This document shows, piece by piece, positions 31,926-44,580 of a stretch of 64,000 nt of DNA (positions are counted from its first letter, which is position 1; each line of letters starts with the position of its first letter). The translations under genes and the position numbers were made by a program. Source of the stretch: Lutjanus erythropterus (lineage: Eukaryota; Chordata; Actinopteri; Lutjaniformes; Lutjanidae); contig CM034603.1 in the NCBI GenBank assembly GCA_020091685.1, forward strand, positions 24,794,595 to 24,858,594, read 5' to 3'. The notes under the pieces are model-generated. The model searched no databases, was not told the origin of the DNA, and saw only the letters and a list, made by a program, of their open reading frames with translations.

Positions 31926-32554
31926 TTCTCCCTGGACTGTAATATCCATGTGTTGTTTTTTTTTTACTGTATGATCATCTGAAAACAAGAATCGCAGTGT
32001 TTCTGGAAACTTAGAACGAGCCACAGATCCACAGATGCCGCCATGTTGCACCAAAATGTTTGTCACAGTACCTCAGAACAGACAAACCAAACACTGGTTA
32101 TAGAGGAGGCTTTTTGCATTTTTCATGACTTTCATGGCACCCGTTTGTCCTACTACACGCTGGGGAGGGTGAGGCGAGGTGTTTAACAATCTGCAAGTTA
32201 AGTGCTGGATGCCACGAAATTCTACATACTAATCCTTTAAAGGCTTTTCATATTTTACTGTGCTGTCTTCTCTGCTAGCTAGGAAAGCTAATCATGACTT
32301 TTTCCATAAAGTCTAAATCCATCTACCAAGCATCTGTGATTTTGGTGCCTGAGTGGAGCCCAAATGGTACTAAAAGAAAATACCAACCTCACCCACTGCA
32401 CATTTTCCCTGCTGCCGTCTCACAAGAGATACAGAAGTGTCTGCTGTCGTACCACCAGATCACAGCATCTTCCCTCAGGCTTTCAGACCACTTAATTCGT
32501 CACCCCACCATGAAAAACAGTTTGTAGTATTTTTATTACTATAAAAATATTACT
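31926..32554. other. Intergenic DNA before the tandem block, no gene seen
   Basis: A 77-codon ORF at 32294-32527 is not supported by family resemblance or splice context. Confidence 0.4.
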
Positions 32555-33790
32555 ATGATAAATCTATATTGTACTTTGTACTGAACAATATTTGATAAAT
32601 AGGTTTGTTAGCAAACTGTCTGTTTGTTTTAACATTGTCTGCACTGTTAGCTAGTTTAGCTTGGTGCTTAAGTGTTTGTTATCTGTTGTATTTATGAAAC
32701 CTGCAATTTTTAAAAAAGTTAACTTTGTCCAGTTGGCTCTTTTGTAAGTCTTTATTTAACCAGTTGGTAAGGTTTGGTTATAGTAATTCTTGTATTGGCT
32801 GAGTTTAGTTCAAGTTGAATTAAGCTAGGTAGGAAGCCAGTATGTTAGCCACCTAGAGAGGAAGTTAGCTAGTTAGTGAGCCTGTGTAAGCTAGTTAGCA
32901 GCACAGTTTATATTAGCAAGCACAGTATCAAGTTCAGATAATATTTTGTCAACTTTTGCTGATTTTTTCATTACAATGACTTTTAATGAAACTATTCTGT
33001 TATAGAGTGATCCACCCTGGAACTTGAACTCGAACAACATTTGATAAATAAATCAGTTAGCAAAGTATCTAAATTTGAAAACACTGTCTGCAATGTTAGC
33101 TTGTTTAGCTTGGTGCTTAAGTGTGTGTGTTTTCTGGTTGTTTTGTCCATAATACCTGCAATTCTTTGGTTGGATTTGTTGAATTGGCCTTTTTTCTGGT
33201 CTGTAAGGCTTTATTTAACCAATTTAATATGCTTTGGTTATAGCAATTTTTGAGTTGACTGAGTTTTGTTCATGTTGAATTAAGCTACTGAGCAAAACCA
33301 GTGTGTTAAGCCACCATAACAGTAAGTTTGCTAGTTACTTTGCCTATATAGGCTAGTTAGCACAACAATTCCTTTTCGTGAGCACAGTATCAAATTCAAA
33401 TAGGTTTTTGAATAAGTTTGTTGCATTTTTACTACTATGACTTATTTATGCAACCAATCTATATAATAATAAAGAAATCTACTTTGTAACTTGTACTTGA
33501 ATGGCATTTGATAATTACATCAGTTAGCAAAGCATTTAAATTTATTTGAACATTGTCTACAATGTTACCTAGTTTAGCTTGGTGTGTAAGTGTGTGTTAT
33601 CGGGTTGTTTGACCATGAAAGCTTCAATTTTTTCAGAGTTGATTGAGTTTAGTTCAAGTTGAATTAAGCTAGTTAGCAAGCCAGTATGTTCAGTCAGCTA
33701 GGAAGTAAGTTAGCTAGTGAGCCCATGTAAGTTAGTTAGCATCATAATTTTTAGTAGTGAGCACAGTATTCTTGGCATTACATTTTTGCC
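32555..33790. repeat. Three-copy tandem repeat, unit about 450-470 bp
   Basis: The anchor GCTTGGTGnnTAAGTGT recurs at 32659, 33109 and 33577 (spacing 450 and 468). Each unit also carries GTTCAAGTTGAATTAAGCTA-like and AGCACAGTATCAA-like landmarks in the same order. The third unit is shorter by an internal deletion. Divergence between units is about 20% by eye. No coding capacity. Confidence 0.9.
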
Positions 33791-33929
33791 ATAGCATATT
33801 GCTCTTTAATTAGTTTAGAGAAAGTATTAGTTTGGCATTTTTGCTGACATGTTTATATAGTATGACCAAAGGGACTGAGGAAAACTACAAACCAAAAAGC
33901 ACACTGACTTGTCCAATTTGGGTAGAAAG

Positions 33930-34200
33930 AAAAAAAAAAAAGCTCCAGAGGAGGATAGTGTGCACAAAAGTTGTTCTGTTGCCCGTGAGTGTGGTGTCAG
34001 TCGGTCCCAGTCCCTGCGGCCCTCACCGTGCACTGTGCAGGCCTGACGGGAAACTGACTGCAGCTCAGGACATGGCCTCGTTTGTTCACGGTCCCCCCTC
34101 TCTGAAAAGAGTTATGCTGTCTGTTTTGAATGGACAGCGTTTTTCTTTGTGTGCTCGATCAAAACAGAGGGCAAAGTTAGTCAGCAAGTTGCATAGCTTC
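33930..34200. promoter_or_regulatory. Candidate conserved non-coding island
   Basis: Non-repetitive, higher-G+C sequence directly after the tandem block, following a short poly(A) run. Open on both strands but with no family match. Judged on composition only. Confidence 0.2.
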
Positions 34201-35287
34201 TGCATTCTGATTCTTCAAGCCTCTTTTGTATGAAGTTTAGCACAATGTTTTACACTGTGTTTGACCTGAATGGCATGCTGGAGGTAGGAGCATTTTTCCC
34301 AACTACAAAATAGAAAGGGGTAGAATGTAATTTTGCTATCGAATATTGCTCATTCATTTTTCTACTGTAGAACTAAACAAGTAAAATGGTGATATGGGGT
34401 TTAAAAACTCAGCTGTAGTACAGAAAATGACAGAGTGCAGTGTTGCTGAAATATTTATATGCTTTTATCTGATCTATTTCCTAACCACAAGGTATTTGCC
34501 TGTGAATCCCTGGCACTTTTGATATTACCTGAAGGCAAATGGTATATAGATTTATACAAGTTATTTACAACAACAGCCAAGCCATTCCTCTGGAAACTAG
34601 GCTGCAGATCAAAGGATTGTTTTGATCTCTACTTAGCATATTTGTTTAACCTAGCCAGTGATTCTGAAAAGTGCACAAGCTTTTCGGTGATATGCAGAGC
34701 ACCCTTTATCCGTCTTTTTCTTCTGTTAGCTCTGGATTTAAGTACTTTCTGTATTTAGGAGACAACTGGATTTGCCAGCTTTTGAAATTTAGTTGCCCAC
34801 TGCTAGCAGTCTTGGCACTCAGAAATAGATAACTAGGTATGTTCCACTGCTAATCCTGATCGGCCTTGTAATAGTATTTGCGGACTGTACAGCACTCAAT
34901 TAGGGCATAATGTGCTATTTTTATTTCCTTTAAGTTGGATTAAATGTGAAAACATGTTTGTTTTTTTCCAGTTTCCATCTACTGTTTACTGTGTGGGTAC
35001 TTTGCAAAGTATTGTTTTATACTGTTTCAATCAGTAGCACTCTCTCCACACAGGATTGCAAAATGTCAGGAGAAAAACAATGTCCAAGCGCTCTCTAAAA
35101 AAGATGCCAGGGCAATCAGGAAATTTTCTGGAATGCTTAAGAGAATGCATATGCACACAATGCCCTAATTCTCCCTTACTTTGGGTTTGGGAAAGATGAG
35201 CCCAGGTTTATTGAGAGCCAAAAAAGGGGGCAGATGGCTCACAAGAGGGATAAACCTGGGAAGTCATGCTGTAAATGTGTTTTACAG
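34201..35287. other. Intergenic or intronic DNA, no gene seen
   Basis: AT-rich. The 99-codon ORF at 34459-34758 has no support. Confidence 0.4.
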
Positions 35288-35462
35288 AAAACAATGAAAG
35301 GAGCGGACAAAGCGATTGTGGCAAAGTCCTTTGGAAAATGGAAAAGCAGCTCTCTAAGGTCCAGGACCATGGAGAAGCCGGATGAGCCGTCCGAGGAGAG
35401 TAAGGAGGAGAGTCTGTCCAACTGCACCTGTGAAGCCCCCCAACTCGGCAAGAAACCAGTTG
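35288..35462 (+). CDS. Candidate coding exon of an unidentified gene
   Basis: Acceptor GTTTTACAG at 35287 and donor GTTG|GTAAAA bound 175 nt that are fully open. An ATG at 35294 (context ACAATGA) starts 56 codons, so it could be a first coding exon or an internal one. The peptide is hydrophilic, Lys/Ser/Glu-rich (MKGADKAIVAKSFGKWKSSS at its start), with no recognised domain. It ends in phase 1, exactly the phase needed by the exon-like segment at 60120. Synteny elsewhere would suggest st18 as owner, but I cannot align it convincingly. Confidence 0.35.
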
Positions 35463-35561
35463 GTAAAAGTACCTTATTTTCTTATTTCAAGTCCATTCAT
35501 ACTGCTGTGTCTCTCAGCTTATTTTTCTTGTGGCAATGTTAATTATTACTGCGGTGACTTG

Positions 35562-35595
35562 TTTTTTTTTTTTTTTTCGTTTTTTTTTTTTTTTC
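35562..35595. repeat. Poly(T) tract
   Basis: Two runs of T separated by CG (about 34 bases). They explain the lysine- and phenylalanine-rich ORFs here. Confidence 0.8.
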
Positions 35596-36004
35596 CATTT
35601 GACTCTCTGGCCTGCCATATCCGGTGAACAAACAAACCACATTGTTGGGCAGGAGAATTCCTTTTGAGGCAAAGTGTGTCTCCGATGATACAGTGTTGCC
35701 AGAAAAAGACAAAGCAAAAAATAGCAAACACAAAAACAGTCACAGGTGCATGGGAAAAAGAGAGAACCGAGTGAATGGTCACTGCGGTCCCCAGGAGGTC
35801 TTTCAGTGTTAGCCAGTGCGGTGGGTGGACTTCTGACAAGGACGTTGGTTAGCAGCCAGGTGGAGTGTGTAACTGAGAATGCCTCTGTTTATTCTTTTCA
35901 CATGCTAATGTGGCTCCTATGTGACTTTAATGCGGTAAAAACTTTTTCTTGGAGTTAACATTTTTGTTGTTGCAATACCTGCTCTTGTATCACAGTGGTG
36001 CGCT

Positions 36005-38875
36005 GATTCAAAGGCCCCACACACTTTTATATAGGTTTGGGAGTGTGCCAGGGATAGAGATGTATTAGCTATACTGTATGTAAAGAAAGATTATTATACC
36101 TGTTTCGGTGCAAACAGGTACAAATTTACCTTTTAAAACATATTTGTGTTAAAACTAGAATTATAGGACATTTAAAGCATATAACTTGGCATCACTATGG
36201 ATTCCTGGAGGAGGCAGTTCTGTTGGTTCAGTGTTTATGCGGGGATAGATCTGTAAGAAAGCAAAATGTTCCAACAAAAGAGACATATGGCTCTTCTTTA
36301 TCACAGTTTAATTTCATTTTAAACTTATTTGCAGCCTATTCAGCTCCGTGTAGTGTAAAATGTGGACTACAGTATCTTATAGATTTTTATCCTTGTTAAA
36401 AAAACTAAACTTAGGCTTCTTACACTCTGTAATGAATGATTACACGAGGGCCCACACGCTTTTGTACAGGTTTGGGGCTGTGCCAATGATAGTGGTAGTG
36501 ATATATTAGCTATGCTGTATGTAAAGAAAGATTTTGCACTGGTGGAATGTTTTCAGTGCAAACAGATACACATTTAGCTTTTGAGACATTATTGGTGTTT
36601 AAACTATAATTATGAGACATTTAAGCATGTAAATTGACATCACAGTGGATTCCTGGAGGAGGCAGCTCTGATGGTTCAGTGTTTATGTGGAGATAGGTAT
36701 GTAACAAAGCAAAATGTTTTAACAAAACAGACATATGGCTATTATTTTATAATAATATTATGTAATTTTTATATTATTTGCAGCCTATTCAGCTCCATAT
36801 AGTGTAAAATGTGGATTACAGTATCATATTTTTTTATCCATCCAAAAGAAAAAAAAAAATTAGACTTCTGACATTCTGTTATGAAAGACCACACAAGGGC
36901 CCACATGCTTTTGTATAGGTTTGGGACTGTGCCAGGGAAAGACATGTATTAGCTATACTGCATGTAAGAAAGGTTTTACATTAGTGGAGCATTTTCAGTG
37001 CAAAAAGGTACACATTTACCTTTTAAAATCATGCAAGAGAGATTGTCTTCATTTGTGTTAAAACTATAATTATGAGACATTCAAAGCATGTAAACTGACA
37101 TCACAATGAATTCCTGGAGGAGGCAGTTCTGTTGGTTCAGTGTTTATACAGAAATAGGTATGCAGCAAAGCAAGATGTTCGAACAAATGGGACATATGAC
37201 TATTATTTAATCACAATTTTATTTAATCTTAATCTTATTTGCAGCTTCATATAGTGTAAAATGTGAACTATAGCATCTTATAGATTTTTATCCTTCAAAA
37301 AAAAAAAAAAAAGAAAGAAAAAGAAAAAAAAACCTAAACTAAAATTAGGTTTCTGACACTGTAATGAAAGACCACATGAGGGCCCACACACTTTTATATA
37401 GGTTTGGGGCTGTGTCAAGGATAGTGATAATATTAGCTACACTGTATGTAAAGAAAGATTAAACACTGGTGGGGTATTTTCAGCGCAAACAGGTACAAAT
37501 TTAGCTTGTAAAATCATATTTGTGTTTAAACTATAATTATGAGACATTTAAAGCATATACATAGGCAAGGAAGCAGCTGTGTTGGTTCAGTGTTTATGTT
37601 GCAGTCATTATGTAACAAAGCAAAATGTTCTAACAAAAGCAACATATGGCCATTGTTTATTATAATTTTATTTTATCTTAATCTTATTCACAGCCTGTTT
37701 AGTTCCATGTGGTCTATAATGTCGAGCACTATATCTGACATATATTTCATTCTTCCCAAAAAAAATAAAATTAGGCTTCTGACTCTCTGTCACAAAAGAC
37801 TACATGAGGGCTCACATGCATTTATATAGGTTTGGGGCTGTGCCAAGGATAGAAATATATTAGCTATACTGTATGTAAAGAAAGATTTTCAGTGCAAACA
37901 GGTACAAAATTAGCACTTTAAATCACGATTGAGATATTGTCATTAATTGTGTTAAAACTGTAATTATGAGACATGTTTTACATTTAAAGGATCTACATTG
38001 ACATCACTGTGGATTCTTGTAGGAGGCAGTTCTGTTGGTTCAGTGTATAATGTAAAGATTGGTATGTAGCAAAGCAAAACGTTTGGTCGCACCTTATTTT
38101 ACTCCACACTAATAATACATAACAAGCTGCACTTTGACACAAATTAGACAAAAAACTCAAATAATATGTTCTTTATTAGACCGCATTAGACCATTTATTA
38201 AATTGTTAGTCTTTCTTAGAGGGTAATTAGGGACACATTACAACAGAACTGTACTGTAAACTAAAGTGAAATCACATATCTGCTAATTCACCATGTAAAA
38301 ACAACATGGAACCAGATCTACCCAGTAAAAGCCAAAATTATAGAGGTAGAGGAATATTTTGTCAGTGGTTGTCAGTGGGAAATATACATTTTAGTTTACA
38401 GTACAGTTCTGTTGTAATGTGTCCCTAATTACCCTCTAATAAAGTCTAATGAGGCTGTACTAAAGGGTGTAATATATAACATTATTTCTAGTTTTTGTCT
38501 AATTTGATACAAAGTACAGCTTTTTATGTCTTATTAGTGTACTGTTGGCTGTATCATGTCTAATTAGGGTATAACTATCTAATGAAGAACATATTATTTC
38601 TAGTTTCCATCTAATTTGATACAAAGTGCAGCTTCTTATGTCTCATATCAGTGTACTGTAAAATGAAGTGTGACCATAGCCTCAAACAAAAGGAGCATAT
38701 AGCTCTTCCTTATAATAATTTTATATCATTTTATCTTATTTGAAGCCTATTCAGTTCCATATAGTGTAAATTGTGGACTACAGCATCCTATAGATTTCTG
38801 CCCTTCCAGAAAAACAAATATTAGGCTTCTAACACTCTGTAATGAAAGACAACACGAGGGCCCAAGTTCTGAGCA
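36005..38875. repeat. Tandem array, unit about 430-480 bp, at least five copies
   Basis: The anchor ATAGGTTTGGG (or ACAGGTTTGGG) recurs at about 36031, 36466, 36915, 37398 and 37826 (spacing 435, 449, 483, 428). Each unit also has CTATACTGTATGTAAAGAAA, GTGCAAACAGGTACA, GGATTCCTGGAGGAGGCAGT and TTGGTTCAGTGTTTAT landmarks in order. The fifth unit is interrupted by the foldback element at 38082-38680 and resumes after it, ending at about 38870. Divergence is moderate. No coding potential. Confidence 0.92.
38082..38680. mobile_element. Foldback-type MITE with 50-bp perfect inner arms
   Basis: Termini TTTGGTCGCACCTTATTTTA and (inverted) TATGGTCACACTTCATTTTA. Inside, 38216-38265 and 38390-38439 are perfect inverted complements over 50 bp with a 124-bp spacer. 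The right arm also carries an internal duplication of a CTAATTTGATACAAAGT block. Inserted within a unit of the surrounding tandem array, so younger than that unit. No ORF. Confidence 0.88.
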
Positions 38876-40900
38876 AATGCACCCCTATGTGGACAAAATA
38901 AGAACAGTGGGATATTTAGATGAAACAAACAAGCAATGCAGTCTGTCTTTCCTATTATTCTATCTAACTTGTTAGTATAATAGGTTATCAATATTGCAGT
39001 AAACGCACTCTAAAATATATCTTAAGCTTTTAACACCGGTTCAGGAGCCAGCCTCACATCTAATCCAGGAGCACAGAGGAGCAATATGGCCTCACACTAT
39101 GGGTCTTTCTATACCTTGTAGTGTACAATCTGTAAATAGCTTAAAAGGCATTGCATCTGCCATCTGCACTTCTAGGAACTCTTCTGCATACCCATTAAAA
39201 CAAGCTGTCTCAGAGGACATCATTCGTATTTCAGCCTCAACCCTGAATTACTGTGTGTTCATTATAATTATAAGGGAGGAGTGTTGCCAGGCTAGCCTGC
39301 AGAATGCCAGGTGCACACTTCCATAATCTACCATTTTAAACAACTCAGAGCATTAACAACAGTATCTACATGCTATTCAGCCATTAGTTCACTTTGGCTT
39401 TCATGCTAAAAAACTCACATCAGTCATTCGGAGCATTTTGTGTATGTGTGCCGCAACACACATACAGGAAGAAGAAGAAGTGCAATACTTTGTAGTGTTC
39501 CATTTTCCTAAGCCTGCTTAGGTTATGTGACTGAGCCATGCCGCTGTGTGAAATTTTATCCCGATACTGGCACTGTATCCTTGTGAGGGAGTCTTGTAAA
39601 ATAGGTTTACTTAGCGCCTTTGCTGGCATTTTCCGAAGATAGCAAATGCACAAACACTGTCCATGATCGGATTAACTGTTCAACAAAATGATGTAACTCT
39701 TTGTCTTTCTTGTGTGGCATAGGTTTCTCTGCTTAAGTTCAGTGGTCATCCACAACAGAATAGAAACATTTGAAATCCAGTCGCATCATTATAATCCATA
39801 TATTATGAATATAATAGATGACAGCCTCAGTTAGTCATCCTTTGTCACATAAATGTGACATTACGGCTGCCCAGAGAGAACTGCTCATCCCAAATTTCAC
39901 CAGATTTTTTGCAGATACTGTCTCAAACAGTCCTTAATTAACACAAGTCCTAATTTGTAAGGCATTTAATTTTGAACTTAGCCTGATGTTCCTCTCCAGT
40001 GTTGAGGCACAGGATTTAAATTGCATGTGATAACTGTGAAAGATTTTTTAAAGCATCCATGTACAGTATAAAGTACGCTATGCCAAGTACACAGAGAACA
40101 CGAATTTGCACCTGAGGACATATAGCTATACATCCAGAGTCACAAGGTGTGTCAAGACAAAATGTTAATTACACAATTTATGACAGGAATCAGTTGAAAT
40201 ATCTCCACGGATCTCGCTTATTTACATTTTAATTACTACTATTACTTATTCTTATTTTTTGGATGTGACCATAGCAAGCCCAATTCCTCCCCTACACTAG
40301 AAAGAAGCAAAATGACTGTTTTCCACTGGAGGTTTAGATGCTTGTTTATCACTTTTAAATACCATCATCTTTGCTGAAATCCCCTCTCAAAAGAACCTTT
40401 CACTTGCTGGAATAAATTCAAATTAAAATTTAAATCCCTCTTTGCATTTCTTCAGCCTTTTTTAAAATAGCTGCCTCCTTTTAGAAAGCTGTTTATGTAG
40501 TGATCTGTTCATAATCCAGTTTGTTTCTCAACAGCGAAAAACACAGAAATCGTATTATCACTATCTTGGAGAGATGATGCGAGAAATCAGGAAGTATAAA
40601 TGTCTGGATCTGTGGAAGTTTTCAAAGTTGTAAAGCTGAAGAATATGGCAAAAAGCCTTTCAATAAAGTAGTCGGCAACACTGCAATTTGACTTGCAAAT
40701 ATACAGAAATATAAAGTACATTGTGCCGTGATAACTCAAAAACATTTCGCCAACCTTTTGCAAAGCCAATGTAGAGATAGACAATGCATGCTCATTCAAC
40801 AAATACACTATATTTTGGCATGTTTCAGACAACATGTAGACAGTATTTCAAATATACTGTAGATACATGGCTCATCAGAAATGTTGATGCGTGTGACATA
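38876..40900. other. Intergenic DNA, no gene seen
   Basis: Mostly AT-rich. A small inverted repeat TGTGTATGTGTG / CAACACACATACA lies at about 39437-39463. No supported exon. Confidence 0.4.
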
Positions 40901-40919
40901 CAGCTATTGAAGTGAGAAT

Positions 40920-41480
40920 TGGAAGATTAACCCTTTGGCACCGTGGCTGACAAGTCATGCAGATCTCTGTAAACAGCTCTTTCTAATCTTAGGAGGCGCT
41001 CACCTTCCAATATACTGAGAAAAACAATATCTAATCAGAAATGTAACAAATATAAACAGAAAAAGCAGACATTTACATGCAATGCCTTTTGATAACAATC
41101 CATTTCAGATGTAAAATGACGCAGAAGAGGCCATAGGGAAATTTAATTTGCTCAAGCTAGATTGGATTTATTGTTTGGAAACAAATTATAATTGTGTCTC
41201 CAGAAAGTTAACCAAGATCTAAACAAAAGGAAATCAATGACCCACCCCCATTAATCACTCAAAGCCAGCTACTTGTGCTGAAGAAACTTACTTCATAATC
41301 AATTTCTTTGTTTTGCTCAAAGGGCATTTGCATTTTAGTTCATGTCAGCAAGCTTCCTGTATCTGGCGCAATCAAAAATTGCAAGCCATCCACATTAATG
41401 GAGTTTTTTCTATTTATTCAAGTGCATATCTCTGAATACTCAAGATGATTTTAGCTTATTATGCAAACTACCCTACAAAT
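40920..41480. promoter_or_regulatory. Candidate conserved non-coding island
   Basis: Non-repetitive sequence rich in homeodomain-type TAAT/ATTA cores and AT-hook-like motifs, without ORFs, for example around the CCCCCATTAATCACTC segment (about 41245). Composition and motif style resemble developmental enhancers. No direct evidence. Confidence 0.25.
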
Positions 41481-41639
41481 ATTTTAAAGACAGGGGGGGA
41501 AAAATCCAGTTGAGTGGCAGACTCAACTTTTCTGGTGCTTCACATGCAGCCAGTATCACAGTGAAACATTTTTTCCTGTATGCGACATCATCTAACACGT
41601 TTTCTTTTAGTTTTAATGACTAACAACTAAACAATATCT

Positions 41640-41995
41640 GCTTCTTAGGATCTTGCAATTGAGCCCCCACAGGACTTCTGAGACCAGACAGAAATGCCTC
41701 CTGTTAGTTGTGTCTAGACATACTATTACGGCCACCAAGGTCATTATCAAAGCACGCATTATACACACCTGTTACCATTGTTTAGATGCTCGTTTTTGGC
41801 GGAACATCCAAAGCTCCTATCTGGCCATTTATAGGCGTGTCTGTTTCATTGTCTGGCCGCCTGAGTAGAAAAGATGGGCAGGGACCCCCAGAGACGCCCA
41901 GATCTGGACCTAACCTCTCAATGACACAACACAATGAGTCCACGGCCTGTGAACTACAAAAGCCAGACATCGACTGACCGGTCATGCATTGATTT
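41640..41995. promoter_or_regulatory. Candidate conserved non-coding island
   Basis: Balanced composition and high complexity, open on both strands for about 65 codons, in an AT-rich setting. No splice-bounded coding exon is evident. Confidence 0.25.
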
Positions 41996-42189
41996 CTTTA
42001 GATGTAAGCAATCATACGCTCTCATTTTAGGGCAGTGGATGTAAGGAACCAGTAAGTGACCACTGATGACTGATGCTTTTAGTCATTACTGGTAATGTGG
42101 ATGATTTATACATGCTGTTATACAGATAATTCAACATTTTTCTGGATGCATGTGTTTTAGGAATTACTAGTGAAGTTTTATTTACATGC

Positions 42190-44030
42190 GTTAAAGGCAC
42201 AGTTCACCCCAAAATCAAAGATATATGACCAAGCACCTTTGTGGTGTAAAAAATCACAGTTTGTTGCCTGCATGGAAATAGAATTCAACAAGCAATTTAT
42301 AAATCCATGTGGTTCCACAAATATTTTTAATTTAAATGGCTGTCTTTCATTACTATCTGTATAACTGCAGGTCTAAATTGGTTACCTTATTAATACCATC
42401 AGTCACTATTGATCTCTAATTGCTCCCTACATTTACTGCTTTCAAGTGAGAACACTGATTACAAATAATTGACCAAAGATCCAGTTTTACAAGATGTGAC
42501 AGGTGACCAAACCTCAACTTTTGTGGTGGAAAAAAAAAATCACAATTAAAGGGACGGTTCACCCCAAAATACGTAATTTTCCTCTTACCTGCAGTGCTGT
42601 TTGAGTTGTCAAATTTTGGAGATATCGTGCATAGAGATGTCTGCCTTCTCTCAAATATAATAGAACTAGATGGCACTGAGCTTGTGGTGCTTAAAATGCC
42701 AAAGAATACATTCAACTACAATGCCTCTTTCCAGAAATCATGACCCAGTTAATCAAGACGATCCACAGACCTTGTTGTGATTAGTTTCATGTGGGAACTT
42801 CTTACCAAATTACAGCTTTATTACAGCTTAGAGCAAAGTGGGCATCTATTCATGGGCGAGAGTAGTAATTACCTGTCTGTCATTCCACTGATTCGGCAGT
42901 AAATAGACATATACCTAATTACTAATTCAAATAATGCAATAACAGTTTAATGAAATTTTAATGCTCAATATGCAAATTTTACAACTTGGGATCTCTCTCA
43001 CATTAAAACAAAAAAAAAGATGTAGTTTGTTGACATAATGACGTAGCATGGGATCATGGGAGTTGTTATCTTCACTTTTAATCAACCACCATCGCTGATG
43101 AAAAACAATTTGAAATGACTCAGACAGAAATCATGTTCATGGCCAAAGTAATATTAAAGTTTTATTCATGTTATGTTTTCGTCATGTGTGCCGGCTTCCA
43201 TCCTCACTCTCTGACATATCTGACGTAAACCCTGTTTTCCCAGAAGTTATTACAACTACCAGCGGCTAGCAGGAAACGCACCGATACCGAATTTAATTTT
43301 GACTTACTTTAAAATAGTGGACGGCTACAGAGGATAACAGACAAATGCAGCAGATTCATTGGATTTTCTGCTTTATGATCCAACGTCTCCTCACCTTATG
43401 GTGGTGCAAGATAGATATACATAAACTGGCATCATAAAAGTAGTATTAACTATTGTGGCAACACTTAGTTAACATCCAGTGTCCCGTGGGTCTCCTTCCA
43501 CTCAATGCTACTATCTAAACCAAGACAATATTCAGATAGGAGAAACTAATCATTGTTGCCCTCTGGTGGTCAGGAGTATTAATAATGCCTATCAGTGATA
43601 ATGGGTACAATGATAGATAAAATTTGACATTTGTCATTAAAATAATATAGCTGTACTATATTAGCTATAATATAGCCATGTATGTTTTAATAAGAGACTT
43701 GAAACCAACATCCCTTTGTAATTAATTACTGTTATATGCAGCAATTGATAAAGCAATTCAATTACTTTTTAAGGAAGTAACTAGTGGCTGTAACTAATTA
43801 CTAAATTTCAGTAACTTGCCCAACATCGCTCGTGACAGCATGTGATGTAAGCATAAATGGCGTCCCACTAAGCTGAGCTGTAACTGAGCCAGCTAGCACG
43901 GTAATATAAGAAGGCAGACATTTCTACAGTTGATGTCTCAAAAATGCAGCAACTCACTGGGGCAGAAAAGTCCTTTTAATTGTGATTTTTTACACCACGA
44001 ATGTTGAAGTTTAGTCACCTGCCACAGATA
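42190..44030. mobile_element. Composite repeat with about 60-bp inverted arms and family C sequence
   Basis: The arm at 42488-42553 (ACAGGTGACCAAACCTCAAC, then GTGGTGG...AATCACAATTAAAG) is inverted at 43968-44030. Just inside the left arm is a family C start (GACGGTTCACCCCAAAATAC, 42552) with ATCCACAGACCTTGTTGTGA at about 42759, as in 20861-21533. A partial extra copy starts at 42197 (CACAGTTCACCCCAAAATCA). Non-coding; boundaries approximate. Confidence 0.6.
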
Positions 44031-44518
44031 GATTGGCCTCCTCTTTAAAAAACCCAAAACATTTCATTTACACAGCATTAACATGTGAGCTAGTTACTAG
44101 TAAGTTAAGTATTAACATATTGGCCAGTTAGCCTAATTATTATCCCAAGTCCACAGGCATTCTTGTGAGTCACAATGGATTGTTTTGTAACTACACAAGC
44201 GAGAGACTCTGACATCTGAAACATTGGTGAAAGTACAGAGGGTGAGGCTAACATTAGCTGTGCTACGACTGCTGCTGACTTTCAGTTAAGCACAAATGAA
44301 AGAAAACAAAAAAATATATATTCAAAGTAATTGTTGTAATATATGGGTACCTGCTTTGTGTCTTATCAGCTAAGGACTTTGTTTATGGCCTGAAAAATGT
44401 TGATGATTCCTGATATAAATAATTATGAAAGACAACCATTTTAATCAATAGTATTTGGGGAACTACATGGATTTAGGATTTGCAAGTACACTTTTATTTC
44501 CAAGCATGCAAAATACAG

Positions 44519-44580
44519 CCTTAATAGTGATTTTTACACCACAAAAGTCCAGGTTTGGTCACCTGCCACAGCTAGTAGAA
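44519..44580. repeat. Extra copy of the arm of the 42.5-44.0 kb element
   Basis: TTAATAGTGATTTTTACACC then CAGGTTTGGTCACCTGCCAC repeats the right arm at 43975-44030 in direct orientation. Confidence 0.6.

Noticed and set aside
35514-35839. Several Lys- or Phe-rich ORFs
   Set aside because: Created by the poly(T) tract.
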